Source: Bimuria novae-zelandiae CBS 107.79
Taxonomy: Eukaryota > Ascomycota > Dothideomycetes > Pleosporales > Didymosphaeriaceae
DNA length: 64,000 nucleotides
Assembly (NCBI GenBank): GCA_010015655.1
Contig: ML976803.1
Coordinates: 1 to 64,000, forward strand
Reading direction: 5' to 3'
Shown: positions 1-12,120 of the stretch, in pieces
How positions within the stretch are numbered: position 1 is the stretch's first letter
How the letters are laid out: each line of letters opens with the position of its first letter
Notes under the pieces: model-generated
Databases searched by the model: none
What the model was told of the DNA's origin: nothing
What the model saw: the letters and a program-made list of their open reading frames with translations, nothing else
Position numbers and translations under genes: made by a program

Positions 1-3000
1 TCCCTACATCGCCGCAACCTTATGTATCTCCACCACCACATATCTGATTTTTATGAAATTCAAAAGTCCTATAGATTTAGACCGTAGAATCAAGAAAATC
101 CGAAAAGTATCAAAATCTATGGTGTTGTTGTGGAGATGCAGGCCACTGATCTATTTTGACGATGTTTGACGTTGCAAGCGTCTCAGCGCGATACCTCCTA
201 CGGTTACGTCGCCACCTGCAGCTAGCAGCTAGGCTATCTATTAATTGCAAAACTCTACGGTAGGCCTTTCTGAAGATTCGTGACGTCAGAAAGTCTAATA
301 CAGATCAAGGATATAGCTTCGGTCTGAGGTTTCCTTTCAGTGCCACCACCTTCGCCTTTGCTGGGTGCAAGACAATTTGTACAGGAGGGTCCTGTCCACG
401 ACCGGCATTTTTGACCATTCCCAACAATCGAATGCACTTCTGAGGCGTCACCCTCCATGCGCATGTCAGTGACTTAGTATAACCCTAAAGTGGCTGTAGC
501 GGAGTCGTGCCTTCCGCCCCCTGTAACGTCAACTGGTATTTTCGCTGACCCCACTATAAAACCTGTCCTTCTGCTTTCTTTCAAGTAATTAGTTATAGAG
601 AGTCTCTGAAGATGAGCGCGTAAGCTGAAGATTGCAAGCACTTGCGCTTGTATCCATGTGTCCTTATTTGCTTCATTAATGGTATATGTTTCCGTTACTT
701 ATACCATTAGTGTATAGTGTTCAATAAATAAGAACCACGCCTGGATTTCCTTCTAGGAGTGTTAACGCAGCAAGGGAACTTAGTTATATATATATATATA
801 TATATATCAGGAGCCAGAGGGCAAAAAGTAGGAAATAGTAATCAACCCAGTACACGAAGTGATGACAGAAAGTGCGTACATATATAATAAAGAGAAGCTA
901 TTTTGCGCAAAAGCCATGAAAAAACACATGTCTATTCGACTAGCTGCTCAGTCATGAGCGTGCTATTGGCCAGTGTATGGCGTAGCGCGCGGAGGCGCAA
1001 AGTTCAAGTATTCAAATGTTTTGGAACACATTATTACCTCAACTTTTTGCCAGAATTTTCAGTAAAAATGGTAGAACATCAGTAGGCTTCTAGATAGAAA
1101 ATTAAAGCAGCTTAATTCCTATATACCCCATTTGCAGAGTACATCGAAAGGCTTATTCTGCCTAAGTCACGTCCTCCCAATACCATACATGTGCACGGTA
1201 CCTAGGTATTACGAGGGAATTGCTCAAATCTCGGTCAGCCTTCACAGTCTTGTAATTATGCGAAGTTTGATTCATACATGTGGCACCTGACAGTTCATTG
1301 CGGATACTTCCCAGGCGGGAAACATACACGTAGCCACAGCTATGAATTGGATCGAACATCTGGAGGTTTTTGTGGTCGCCGTCTACAGTTGCCAACCGTA
1401 GTAACGGATTGAAAGTAGTTTCCATCATAATACATCCCAGACAACGTCTTATTTCCAATGCTTGGGATGTTCTAGGTATGTTTTCACCACGCTCTCAGAT
1501 CGTTGATGTTGGCGCAGAGCGACTGTATGACCGATCTTCACGCGTAACATACCCAGGGCCGCCAATATACAAAATGTACAATGTTTTTAGGTGAAACTTT
1601 TCACGGTCACCCACCCAGATGCCGCACAGCAATGACAAGGCTGCTGAAACCCTGCGCGCCCGGGCGGCGCGCCAGTCACGTGTTTTGCGCTAGCGCGCCA
1701 GCCTCAGGTATTAACGCCAGTGGTCTTGCTCTCACCCCGCTTCACTCCACTGCAGCTCATCCAGCCCATCGAATCTTACACTGCTTCTCCATCGGCCTCA
1801 TGGTTTTGGCGACATGCAGGCTGAGCGACCTCTGGGCTATCGGCATTCCTCGGCACCGGCACACCCACACGCTTGCCTTTGGGCCTGCCGCCCATGTGAG
1901 TAGTTTTATGTGCGCTGAGAAAATTCCATTGCTGACGCTTTTCAAGTCTTTGCACCTCAACTTCACGACACGGCACGACACTTTCGCATCGACGTTCGAC
2001 CTAGTAGGCAGGTGCGATCAGAAGGGGTTTCTGGTTGTTACTGGCTGTGCAGACACCCGGACAGGGTTCTATATGCTTTCGACGGCTCTCGCTAGGTTGA
2101 TCTGCGAAACCTTTTGCAGCCTCTCCGCTCATTCTTGCCGATTGAAGATCCTCAGTGTCGAAGTGGGTTGCGTGGTTGTCATGACCCGCTGCTCACTCTG
2201 GGGTGTATTCTTGAGGTGCGGTCAGCCGGTGACGTTGCCCGGGAAGATACCGTTATGTTAAAGAGTTCGTGTAGTATGTTATCGCCGAACTCTGTATCAT
2301 AAGGATGATACCGGTGAGGCTTTCCGACTTCGCGACGCTGCTCCGTGTATACGGAGCTCATTCTCACTATATATGGACACCTGCAACCGCTTGGGTCCAG
2401 CGGTCAGAATCCCAGCAGGTAGTCTATATGGGGCAGCTATCACTCCTGAAGAGCGTTGTTATATGGACGCGTGTAACGTAAGTCGGCTTGGATGGGGATA
2501 CTGTTATATGGACCGACGTAAGTTAGCCTAATGCGAACTTCCTCGCATACATGGCGCGCTCTGAATCTGGGAAGCATGTGCACAGGCGGCAACTTGTGCA
2601 TGAGAATGATTTCGACTTACCAGCGCGTGCTGTTGTGGCAGGAGGGAGACGCTGGTTTGCGGCAAGCGGCGAAAGCTTATCAATCACCTTGGACGATGGA
2701 GCGCGGCGGCTCCTGGACTGCTATGAAAGAGCTCTGGCTAACAGCGCTAGTCGTATGATTGGTGATGATCTTTCCGACGGTTTGGAGATGCAAGGGTTTC
2801 CTTTTTCTTCTTTCTGGGCAGCGATCTCATCAGGGTTCCTGAGATACCTGCCATGTCAACGCCGGCCCATATCGGAGGGTACGACTAGCGTGCGGAAAGG
2901 TCGCAGTAAGGCTTTTTCGACAACCCGGCGATTCGACACACGCTTCCTATCTATCTTGACGGATTGAAGGGTAACCGAAGTGGATACTCGATCAGGGTAC

Positions 3001-3570
3001 ACCCACTCCTTCTTTCTGGCTAGTCATCTTGCGCGGCTGGCCCATTAGTGAGACCTGTCGTGTTGATTGTCTTCTGAGGTTCGAGAGCGGTGTATGGAGG
3101 TATGTTCTGAATTCCGAGATGGACCCGGTTAGATCCTTCTCTTGTATGCTGACAGTGGCAGGCAAGGTCCTCGAAGACGGACTTTGCACCTGTACGTGGT
3201 GAGGGCTACGAACCTGGCAGTTTTTCAACACCAGAGCCGACGCCGAGACGCAATTAATTTATCATTCTCATTTATTATTTAGCCTTCATAGAATGTCAAC
3301 GAAGTTTCATAGGTTTTTGTAAAGCGAAAAAGAATGTCGAGGCAATCGTTGTTGATTGAGTAGCTCCTATCAGTGTACGAGCCTCTCAAAACAGGTGACC
3401 GAGGAGCCCATACGTCATCGCCCGCGGTGAAACGTGGTTGTCCAATCATGGTCAAGTCTCAAAGTGGTAACGCTTCCTACTGCAAGAGTGAGGCACCGCA
3501 CAGCCTGATCAAACGTCATATAGAACTTGGCTACGCCTCATGTCCACCACGATAGCGGTCAACCATCATC
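1..3570. other. No recognisable gene; GC-balanced flank
   Basis: Open frames here (for example 1581-2261 plus and 2551-2967 plus) have no domain, signal peptide or family that I recognise, and several frames overlap on both strands. The 2551-2967 frame (138 codons, ATG start) is the only one with a reasonably protein-like composition, but I cannot support it as a gene. Base composition is balanced, without the TA excess seen in the RIP blocks. Confidence 0.5.
785..807. repeat. (TA)n microsatellite
   Basis: An uninterrupted alternating TA run of about 11 units, in otherwise unannotated DNA. Confidence 0.9.
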
Positions 3571-4547
3571 ATGCCGTCAGTTATATACCAAATCGATCCG
3601 TTTGCAGATACGGTTATTGTACTTAAGAGTCCCTGTAGAAATTTCGCCCCATGGGACGAGACTCCCACGCTCTCCAATACTGATTTTGCCGAGCTAGAAG
3701 AGGAACAATCGATACGCGCTCTATCTTCTGAGGACGAGCAGGCGGGTGCAGCATTATCAAAGAAGGACAAGAAAGCAAAGCGCGCCAGCGCTCCCCGCAA
3801 CAGCGCCGTCCCGAGCATTCCGGAGGCTAATGGTGAGCGCGCTGAGCCTTCCATTGCAGCCTTATCGGGAGAGCAGGAGCTTGTCCACGATCCGGAACCA
3901 GCAGCCTCGCCATGGTTTAGGCGCACATTGACCAGAGAGGAGTTCATTGAGGCCTCGAAAGATCCATCAGACGGGCGGCACCATATCTCAGCCAGCGATT
4001 GGGACGAGGAAGCTCTCTTCATTCTTCTTAACAACTTCCACGTCCGAACACGCCGAGTCCCAGCTACCGTAAGCTTGGAGATGCTCGCAAAGATAGCAGT
4101 GCTTGTTAATTACTACGGCTCGAACACGCAGAGGTGATAGAGCGTGACGTCAGGGACTGGACTACCGATGTGAGGCGTAATTTCCCGATCCCATTATCTT
4201 ATTGCCGAGACCTGATGCTGTGGATCTGCGTCTCTCGAGTGTTTCACATGAGCGAAGCCTTCAAGAAAGCGACGGCTCTGGCGATCAAAGGAAGTGAGGG
4301 TTGGATCCAAACCTTAGACCTGCCGATCCACGAGGATATTACATGTACGCTCTCGACTTATCTCGACGGAAGTTAAGATCGCTGACTCTGATTAGCCAGC
4401 ATGGACCGCAGTCGTTGCAATGCCCTTGAGTACATTAGCTCGGAATTGCACCGCCTACTCGAGTTCTATAAAGACTTCAATTATTCCTGCTCTTACAATT
4501 CAACTTACTCCTTTCAATGTGTGGCTTTTCTCTTTGCGAGAAATTAG
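3571..4547 (+). pseudogene. Decayed fungal BTB/POZ-type protein gene
   Basis: The first frame opens at an ATG and gives 188 residues resembling the fungal BTB-domain proteins that start with an aspartate-rich 'DPFADTVIVL' strand. It contains the typical 'SDWDEEALFILLN' and 'VSLEMLAKIAVLVNYYG' helices, and stops at 4135-4137. The family's continuation is in another frame from about 4119: 'EHAEVIERDVRDW', 'LMLWICVSRVF', then 'LDLPIHEDI'. One base appears to be missing near 4120. A second set of stops at 4374-4393 interrupts that frame. A further family-like piece (4401-4547) contains 'ELHRLLEFYKDF' followed by a Cys-containing segment. The middle is a low-complexity charged stretch (residues about 45-120). 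No intron can join the frames because they overlap. Such proteins usually mediate protein interactions, but the role here is unknown. A sequencing error could explain the first break; the later stops make decay more likely. Confidence 0.6.
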
Positions 4548-5838
4548 CCAAGCTTTGCTTAGATTACGATACCCAGGTGTACTTCCTGGCTTACCGAAAC
4601 GGCCAGTTCACTGGATTCGTATCAACAGACACAGCGGGCCAGCCTTAGATGCCTCCAGACCAAGAAGCTCTTGTGAGTATCCTTTGGTAAGCGCTATTGA
4701 GCTTGAGGGTAAATATCATCCCGCCCCGGTAATGAAAACGCCAGGTCGTTACTATCGAGGTTGGCAAAAGCAAAGGGTCTCGCAGCGCAGTCTCGGCACA
4801 CTTGACAAGACGAAGCATGTCGACGTTATTGCGGGAAAGGGGGAAAGAGCAGACTGAGACGTCGCTGTCGTAGCTTATGCTCGTCTGTGTTGCCTGTTGA
4901 CTAGAGAACCGATAGGCCTGACAGATGTCTTCTTTTTCCTGCACTTGCTTTTAGTATAGTAGAGTGGAACATTACTGACCTTCACTGGACATGTGGTTCC
5001 GTCGGAGATGGCCACGCCCGTTAGCAATAGGAAGCTCCTACCCCTTAACTACTTACTTGCCTAACAGATTGTTCCTTCCTATGCTTGTTCCCAATTGCTA
5101 TTTGTTCAATGTAATCGAATGTAGCCGCCGCTTTGACAACATTTCTGTCTTCATCCCTGACGTCGAGCAGCTTCACTCCTGCAGATAAATTCGGAGAAAT
5201 TACATAATCGGTAATTACCAAGCGCGAGAAGGAAGGCTGCAACCCGCTCACAATCCGATAGTAACTTAAGGATTGAGGCGGGTTTTTTCGGTATGAATCC
5301 CTCACATTTCGGCTGCAAGCGCCTGGACGCTCCCACACTCCTTTCGCGTATCGCCTTTGGAGGGCGGAATAGGTCTCATTACACAATTGGTGAGAGGTGT
5401 GGCACGCCGAAACAATTGTGTTTTGAGTGTTATGACTGGATTATAGCATGGAGGAAGGGGCGGATGTGGGATTCGGTCGAGCGCGGCCGACGGGCGGTGC
5501 GTGCGATTTTCGGGCGATATGTGCGTGCACAAGGTCGATTCGATGCAGCGGAACATCTCCTTGAAGGTTTCCGAGGAGCGGCTTGCTCTTGCTTGCGCGG
5601 AGCAGGTACGTGGGCACGTTGTAGATGTAGCTTCCGAGTTGTAATGTTACGACATTGTGTTGAGAGCTGTCTCCTGCGATGTGTCAGCGTCTATAGGAGT
5701 AGACAATGTGATCATTCGATGCAGCCTGCGAAAGGCACGTTCAATTCAATAGCGGAGGTGCCAACGACAGAATTGCTACGGTTCAAGGTGGAAGGTGACG
5801 ATGCGAAACGACTTCTACTAATTACATGGGGTTGTTGA
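4548..5838. other. No supported gene
   Basis: GC-balanced DNA between the BTB relic and the pogo element. Frames on both strands (for example 5293-5838 plus, 181 codons) overlap each other and show no recognisable family, so I leave them unannotated. Confidence 0.45.
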
Positions 5839-5840
5839 TA

Positions 5841-5882
5841 CCGTGTTTTATCAGATGACGCACAGCCATCACTTGGCGCACG
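5841..5882 (+). repeat. Left terminal inverted repeat of pogo element 1
   Basis: Begins CCGTGTTTTATCAGATGACG and pairs with 7935-7976 in reverse complement. Confidence 0.93.
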
Positions 5883-5930
5883 CTCACCGCCAAATTTTCG
5901 ACTTCTTCACCCTCTCATAACTACACCAAT

Positions 5931-7624
5931 ATGGACCCAATTGAGGCTGCGTTAGAGTCGCTGAAATCGCTAAATTCTAGAGAAACACCTAATTATACTA
6001 CAGTTACGAAAAAGTATAGTTATAATTAAATAACGCTATTAAAGCGCCACCGCGGGGTTTAAGGCACCTATGCTTAGCGAATTAATAATATACGCCTCCT
6101 TAACACTACGTAAGAGAAAGCTCTTATAACTTATATTAATAACCTTTGCTAACAAGATCTACCGCCTATAAGATAAATAATATAGAATTTTGCCTTAGAA
6201 ATAGCTAGAAGAACTACTAGAAAATGCTAGATTAATTACTTTATCGCTCGACATTATATTAACCTTATATTATATTAGAGCTCTGGTATAGACGCGTCAC
6301 GGCATAAAGCTAATTTAGTATTTAAATATAGCCTCTACTTTAAGCTTTTGGCGCAGAAGATCGAACAGTATAACGTAGAACTGTAACATATATATAATAT
6401 AGACAAAAAAGGCTTCTTAATTAGGGTACTATTAAAGATAAAGCGTATCTTCTCCCGCCGAAGATATAAGGATAGCGGAGTAAAGCAAGTTATATAAGAT
6501 AGTAATAAAGAGTAAATAATAATAATTATATATATTTACGCTAACGGCAGTGCTCTTACGCTAACCTTAATTTACTAGGCTATTTCTAGTAATATACAGG
6601 ACTTATAGCTTTAAGATTTTAACCTATAAGAGTATAACTGTTTCTTTACTTCCTTAGCTAGTAAATAGACGAACAACAAGATTGGCATATAATAGCTAAA
6701 ATAAGTATTTAATCGCAAGATAAAGGCAAAGGCGCGTTGCTCCTAGCGTCTCCTTATCCTTAATAGCTATGGCTCCTATATAACGATAGAATTTATTAAG
6801 TATTATAATAAGAATTAAATTCTCCTGGCCATCTTTCCTCCTTACACTACCTATACTCTCTAGCCACTTAACGTTTGCCTCTTTAAGCCTCTCTCTAGCG
6901 CATACTCCACCAAGCTCTCGGACTTTATATATAGCCGTTAAGGCCTTACCTCTATTATAAAGCGCAACTTTTTCCGCATATTTTATCGCGCCTAGAATAT
7001 AGCGTTTAAATATAAGATAATTATTAAGTCCTTTAAGGTCACTAGCCTCTTACTATTAAACGCAGAGGTAGTGTTACAAAGGTTTTAAAAAGCAGAAGTA
7101 GAGAGGCCATTGTCCTTTAAGAGTAGCTTATTAGTACTTAGCGTTTTAGATTAGAGAAAGATAGAGCGCTTACTACGCGAGATTATTAAAAATACCTATT
7201 TTAAATACTTATAGCAGCTCTCTTAGACAATCTATTATATAGCTATGTAGAAGCAGCTTCTCTAGCACAAAAATAACCGCCTTAAAGAAGCTCTTATTAA
7301 TAAGAGAAAGCGGCGATAGCGTGGTAAGCCTTTACTACTTAAAGCACCGCCAGAGTATAATAGAGGCGCTGTTCTCTGGTCGCCCGCCAAAGTCCAAGAC
7401 GCCCGAGATAGGCAGGCGCAGAAGGATGCCGACGAGTAGTTGCAATAATAACAGAAGGAGGAGAAACTTGCTCTACGAAAGCAGCAGAAAGAATAGAAAC
7501 AAGCTATGCTTGAGGAGAGGAAGCGTATGAGGCTTGCCGCCAAAGAAATCCGCCTCTAGGAGCAGCGTAGCAAGGCTGCTGCGCGTAAAGAAGCACGTAT
7601 TACACGCGAGGCCGAAAAATAACT
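5931..7624 (+). pseudogene. Pogo-type DDE transposase relic
   Basis: The frame from the ATG reads MDPIEAALESLKSLN, the typical start of fungal pogo transposases, followed by a helix-turn-helix of the Psq/CENP-B kind (YTTVTKKY, then KRHRGV). Downstream at about 6365-6450 the segment EQYNVEL...YNIDKKGFL corresponds to the conserved YNxDEKGF motif around the first catalytic aspartate of the DDE domain. The C-terminal part (7440-7620) is the usual Lys/Arg/Ala/Gln-rich tail. Dozens of in-frame TAA/TAG codons stand where Gln or Trp is expected, and the first Asp-Glu of the motif has been altered, so the enzyme cannot be functional. The intact protein would cut and paste this element. Confidence 0.88.
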
Positions 7625-7934
7625 CTAAAAAGATATATAATTATCTTAAAGGGGTACGAGATATTAGTTAATTACTTTTACTATTCTATCTTGTCTATAT
7701 AAAGCGCCTAACATTACTAAGGTCGATTTCTCTTCTATTGTTAATAAGGAGCCTACACCCGGCCCTAGCACGCGCACAAGAAATATACGCCTCCCACAAA
7801 GGTTTCGCATGTAAATTATTATAAGCAATTAATTGTTCAAGCTCTATAGACCTCTCCACTAGAAAATCTCGCGATAATAGCTCTTATATAGAGCTCTACA
7901 GCCTCAAAAGCAGTGGGTGTGGGCATCCGGAAAT

Positions 7935-7976
7935 CGTGCGCCAAGTGATGCCCGTGCGTCATCTGATAAAACACGG
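7935..7976 (-). repeat. Right terminal inverted repeat of pogo element 1
   Basis: Reverse complement of 5841-5882 apart from two substitutions near position 24-26 of the repeat. It is followed by the TA target copy. Confidence 0.93.
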
Positions 7977-7978
7977 TA

Positions 7979-8390
7979 AGGGTGCCAAGCCGCACCCCGC
8001 CCAGCCCCGCAATAGCCGACACCTGGGGTGCATCATGGCTGGCTAGCGACGCTGGGTTCAGCGCATGCGTTCTGGCCCTTGTCTGGTAGCAGTATCTCGC
8101 ACCTTACCTTCCGCTACCGGTATCCTCTCTATCTCTCTCCAATGGCTTTTCCTCACAACGACTAGCCACTTCCTATCCATCGTGCTCTCCCTACAGCGAG
8201 TGATCACCGCCCCCACCACGGCCCGGATAGAGGCGGACTCTACAACTGTGGCCTGCGTTTGAACGGACACATAAACGGCAGTGGTGACACATCGACTCTT
8301 GCCTAGAGGCAAGCTCTATCAGTCTCCTCGTACCATTGTTTCTCCTGCACCTCGTACAGCAAGGATTTTCCAGCCGCAAGAGCATATATG
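7979..8390. other. No supported gene
   Basis: GC-balanced spacer between pogo element 1 and the gag-like relic. Only shadow-type overlapping frames are seen. Confidence 0.4.
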
Positions 8391-8762
8391 ATGACCGACA
8401 CCGCGGATTTCGAGCAGTCTTGCTTGATTCGACTCTATAATGCCATTCCGATGCTTGAAGATCCTAGCGACTAGTCTGAGTGGAACAATAGGGTCTGCCA
8501 CTTTATTCGAATTTCCCCCATCGCCGAAGATGGAGCGGCTCCGCCAGACAAAGATTAGGCAAGGGAATGGTACTGCCATCAAAAATTCTGCACGGCCATG
8601 ATTATGAAGAAGCTTTCGTACGATGCTGCGCCGCGCATTATGGCCTTGGGGATTTGTGACATTCAGTCTCTGCTCGAAGCTGTGAGAGAGCGCTTCGATT
8701 TCGACCACCTCGAGGACGACGAGTTTGAAGAAGCTCCAGACCGATCGGAAAGGCTACCGTGA
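8391..8762 (+). pseudogene. Gag-like / retrotransposon-derived relic with two nonsense codons
   Basis: A single frame of 123 codons from an ATG (with another ATG just before it) reads through two internal TAG codons. The first follows 'LEDPSD' and precedes 'SEWNNRV', where Trp is expected. The second follows 'PPDKD' and precedes 'AREWY', where Gln is expected. Both fit RIP-type G-to-A or C-to-T change. The composition (helical, a Trp-rich 'WNN..FIR' motif, then 'AMIMKKLSYDAAPRIMALG' and 'LLEAVRERF') resembles the N-terminal gag-like domain found in fungal Copia-type elements and in orphan copies. It ends at TGA 8760-8762. The family assignment is tentative; the two substitutions are clear. 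Confidence 0.5.
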
Positions 8763-9883
8763 TCAAAGACGCATCGTATGGGTAGAGATACCACGCGCTT
8801 GCAAGCAGATGTTGTTAGGATTACAGGCGTCTTAGTGGCCAAGTTGCACTGTATGAGAGAAACGACACAGCAACTAATTTCATCACGAACGATATATAGT
8901 CTAGTACTTCATTATTTGATACACCTCGAAACAATCACGCTTATCTATTGCTGTTGCAAGCCAACTTTAACACAACCATTAGTTATAATCTCTCATGTCG
9001 CCAGTGCTAAGAAAGCGGAGCCCTTGGAGTCCTCCGAGACCACGGCAGGACCTCTCGTTGTGCCTCTACAAGGTCATCGCAGCAATTCACCCATTTCCTC
9101 AGCACCGCTTTTTCGCCGTGCCACACAATTGAATCCAATACGATTCCCTAAACTTCTCGCACATCCTTATCTGATACGACATCCTCGCGATTCTTCGTAA
9201 ATCGCACTGAGAGCGGGGAATGCAGCTTGCCGGTATGCCGTGGCGAGGCTGAGGCAGGGTTGACGGATCATGATTTTCGAAGTTTGGTATCCTCTCTCTC
9301 TCTGACTGCCACATCCGCATCCCATACATACGTCTCTGGCAACGCCACAGGTCGCAATCGGACGCTTGACATCGTGATTTTGGTATCACGCCGACGGTGA
9401 ACTATGGCTAAGGTTCGCTGACGTATACTCGCCTGTTTGATGCTGTGATTTATGTACTTTGCCCCAGACATACTTGCATCCGAGTACTGCTCCTTGCTCA
9501 TCATTATTGGTGGCTTGCCGTGCCGCTGTATGCCTCGAGGCTGTCTTGAACGATCGTTTTGGGTGCTGTGGTTAAGTGTGCCTTGAGCATACTCGATATG
9601 GGATACAGATATCTGCCACACAATTGAGGCCTTTGGTGCAGTCGCTTGGTGCGCTGGAAAAGGTCCATCTGTGGCGGGCACGGCCATTCAAGATCGTGTC
9701 CGTCAAGGCGTACGATGCACATGTTGCAATTTAGCCAAATCGCGCCACTCATCGCTAGAAACGAGATGGCATTCTGGAAGTAAACAGAATGTACAGCTTG
9801 TCGTCGCGAGCGCTCGATGGGAGGGAAATTAAGCGCCCGACGTGGGGTGCACGCACATTGGTCGCTTGTGTGGCGTGCTATGT
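8763..9883. other. No supported gene
   Basis: Several minus-strand frames of 90-140 codons overlap between 9099 and 9926, but none has a recognisable motif or a coherent exon structure. Confidence 0.4.
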
Positions 9884-10378
9884 CTATTTTATGCCCTGGA
9901 GACAAGGCACTTGAAGAAGGTCCCAATTATAGTTCCTAGGGACTAACACCGCTCCTGCATTATGGTGATCACAAGCAAGGTATTGTAGAAACCAATTTTC
10001 CTCTTCAGTATTGGTTGTGTACTTTCCAATCAAATAGAAAGCCTGAGTACATTCGCTCGCGCTGCTGACTATAGCAAGGATACATCGATGCTTGGCCGTC
10101 TCTGAGAGTTCACTCCACTTGTAGGGCGCACTGGTTCTAGGATCTGCCGCAGCCTGGGGTATTAGATTGTCCAAGTTGCGACTTAATCGATCTCTCGCTT
10201 CATTTGCCTCTGTAAAAAAATATTTTCATCAGCGTCGAAGATGAAGATCCAGCACTGAGCGCTCTACCAGCAGTATTGCATGTATCTCTTCTGTCAAGCC
10301 TAGTCGAGCGAACAGCTCTCGTTTCCTAGCACTCGGGGTAAGCGGCCTCTCGCCCTTCGCTTTGACGCTTTTTGACAT
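9884..10378 (-). CDS. Small hypothetical protein, two exons
   Basis: I do not recognise this protein. Exon 1 (10378-10268) starts at an ATG and encodes 37 residues including LTPSARKRELFARLGL. A 60-nt intron (10267-10208; donor GTAGAG, a CTGAT branch-like site, T-rich tract, acceptor ACAGAG) keeps the phase. Exon 2 (10207-9884) encodes ANEARDRLSRNLDNLIP, then KWSELSETAKHRCI, NTEEENWFLQYLACDHH and NYNWDLL, and ends at a stop. The total is 144 residues, mainly helical, with no signal peptide or membrane segment. It lies downstream of, and on the same strand as, the DUF3435-like gene. The small size and two-exon design are common among short fungal lineage-specific genes. Intron placement is my inference. 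Confidence 0.45.
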
Positions 10379-10519
10379 CACTGTAAGAGAAACGACGGGA
10401 AGGAGGCAGTACGGTTTCGAGATGCGTGTGCCCCGCTCATGAGACTTCAGGTCCACAAATGTCTAGCATATAGATCCACTGCCGCAATGTTAACAGGCCG
10501 CTACGAAGCAGATCGATCG

Positions 10520-11396
10520 TCACAGCGAACCTACATTACAGATGTCATCTAGGACATCCGCGTTCATACGATGACCGGCAACATTCTGATAGTGCATGTT
10601 GATTCTCTTCCAATAGCTTTTCATCGAGCTCGTCTTCGTGACGCGAGAACATTTCTTCCGCCAGCGAAGATAGGCTTTGAATGTTCCGGGTCTACACGCA
10701 AGGATCTGTGCTTTGGGTGACTTCTTCGTCTTTTTTGCAATCTTTAAACAGTATCTGCTCAAACATTCTTGCCGTCAGCAGAGTCCAGCGTGATCAATCT
10801 AGCGCTGTTTGACAGAGGCCGCTTACTGCTCCCAGAACTTGGCCTCCCTCTTCCATAGTGCTACTGTTCGAGTTGAGTGCCTCGGTTTCGCCGGACCCTC
10901 CGCATTGAGCTCGGCGATATCCTTCATGATCTCTTCCCCTTCCGAATCTAACTCTGTGTCTGAGCCGCTTCGCCAAGGAGCTTTTGTAAGCAGCCTAGAG
11001 CTATGTCACATGAAGACACTAGTCTCATGAGTCAGCTCGCCTACCTATTTACGAGCCTCTGATTACTCCATGTACACTACACGGACATATACCATTCTAC
11101 ACACTTAATACACATACCACCCACCTGCTTACAGCTTTATCTTCGGGATCGCTATAAGTGGCGCAGTTGGAGAGTGAGTCCGCTTCGCTGTCCGACTCTG
11201 AGTATACGTCGAAGGACGAGCTTGAGGTGGAACCGCTCCTCTGATGTAAGTGGGGCACTGGTGGAGGACTGGAGCGCCGCGATCGACGAGGACTACGGTC
11301 ACCATCTTTAGAGAGGAGAGGTTCCGTGGTCGCATTGGGCAGATCCGTACGGACGGAGCTTCTGAGGCTTCTAGGGCGTCTTTTGAAGGAGGGCAT
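10520..11396 (-). CDS. DUF3435/FluG-like N-terminal fragment, three exons
   Basis: Exon 1 (11396-11125) encodes a basic, Ser/Arg/Pro-rich N-terminus (residues 1-90). Exon 2 (about 11000-10827) is acidic (SDTELDSEGEE) and then has STRTVALWKREAKFWEQ. Exon 3 (10754-10520) reads YCLKIAKK, then FKAYLRWRKKC, SSMKSYWKRINM and VLDDICNV, then a stop. Phases match with donors GTGGGT and GTAAGC and acceptors ATAG and GCAG; total 226 residues. The exon 3 pattern (aromatic start, 'YL.WR...S', 'S...YWK.L.M.Y', 'DI.N') is what I know from the start of fungal DUF3435 (FluG-domain) proteins, a family related to tyrosine recombinases. Here it stops before the recombinase core, so it is either a truncated relic or a short orphan. 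The stop follows a good alternative donor (GTAGGT at 10534), so further exons may exist. Confidence 0.45.
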
Positions 11397-11606
11397 TAGC
11401 GGGAATGGAGAGAAGAGAGGAGAGAGAGAAGAGAGCTGCTGAGGAGCGGGGGAACTACCTGAGCGGATGGGCGTGGTGCTTGGACAGGACGGCCTGCTAT
11501 CTCTATAAGTAGGCGCGGAGCACTGGCTATGACCGTGAGCTATGCTGTGACTGAGCCACTAATGGGATGATAGTGAATGAATTAGGCCCAAGCTCCTCCT
11601 CTTACG

Positions 11607-12120
11607 ATGGACGCTAAGCTCACATGGAAGCCACATATAGAAGAGATTAGGCGAAAGGCAACAAAGACGGTGCACGCGCTGAGCAACCTTGAAAACTCAA
11701 AATGGGGCGCCAGTCTCATAGACCTCAGGAAGGTCTACGAGGGCGCAGCAGTGCCCCAGATGATGTATGCTTGCTCGATATGGGCAAACGAAAACGGAAA
11801 GAAGCACACCTACACCAAAACGGCACTCGACATTTTGCAGAGTATCCAGGCAAGAGTGGCACGAATCATCTGTGGGGCGTTCAAAGCCACATCGAGGGCC
11901 GCACTAGACCAACAGTAACTCTCATTCTGCAATCTCCTTTATCTAAAGTATGTCCAGACACCTTGTGTAGGCGTCTGCTAATCAAGATCGAGCACTTTGC
12001 GAGCGGGCGGCTACGATGCATCGATCTGCTCCTACCGACCGGCTAGCCGGCAAAACGTCACCCAACCCATATCTACCAGCGCTTAAAAGAGGGTTTCACA
12101 CCCAGGTATGAAATGCATGC
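11607..12120 (+). pseudogene. Tad-like LINE reverse transcriptase 3' fragment
   Basis: The frame 11607-11918 reads DAKLTWKPHIEEIRRKA, then ALSNLENSKWGASL, LRKVYEGAAVPQMMYACSIW and IQARVARIICGAFKATSRAAL. This is the segment after the reverse-transcriptase palm in fungal Tad/I-type non-LTR elements ('LGV.LD..L.W..H'; 'A...L....WG'; 'Y....P...Y....W'; 'IQ....R...GA...T'). The upstream palm with its YADD box and the RNase H domain are missing. After the stop at 11918, similar but frame-broken sequence continues to about 12120. It is a fragment, probably a 5'-truncated insertion. Confidence 0.7.

Larger units (their letters stand above)
5841..7976 (+). mobile_element. Fot1/pogo-family DNA transposon, RIP-degraded
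   Basis: The element is bounded by 42-bp terminal inverted repeats (5841-5882 and 7935-7976) that differ at only two positions, and by a TA dinucleotide on each side (5839-5840, 7977-7978), the usual target duplication of Tc1/mariner-superfamily elements. Total length is 2136 bp. The inside encodes a broken pogo-type transposase on the plus strand. The core is strongly TA-enriched, whereas the ends and flanks are GC-balanced. Confidence 0.93.

Noticed and set aside
1581..2261. 226-codon plus-strand open frame
   Set aside because: GC-rich stretch with four other overlapping frames on both strands. Composition is irregular and shows no recognisable motif or family.
2551..2967. 138-codon plus-strand frame with ATG
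   Set aside because: Mildly protein-like but no family, no introns and no context, so there is not enough to call a gene.
5293..5838. 181-codon frame ending just before pogo element 1
   Set aside because: Cys/Arg-rich composition looks like a chance frame, and no motif is recognised.
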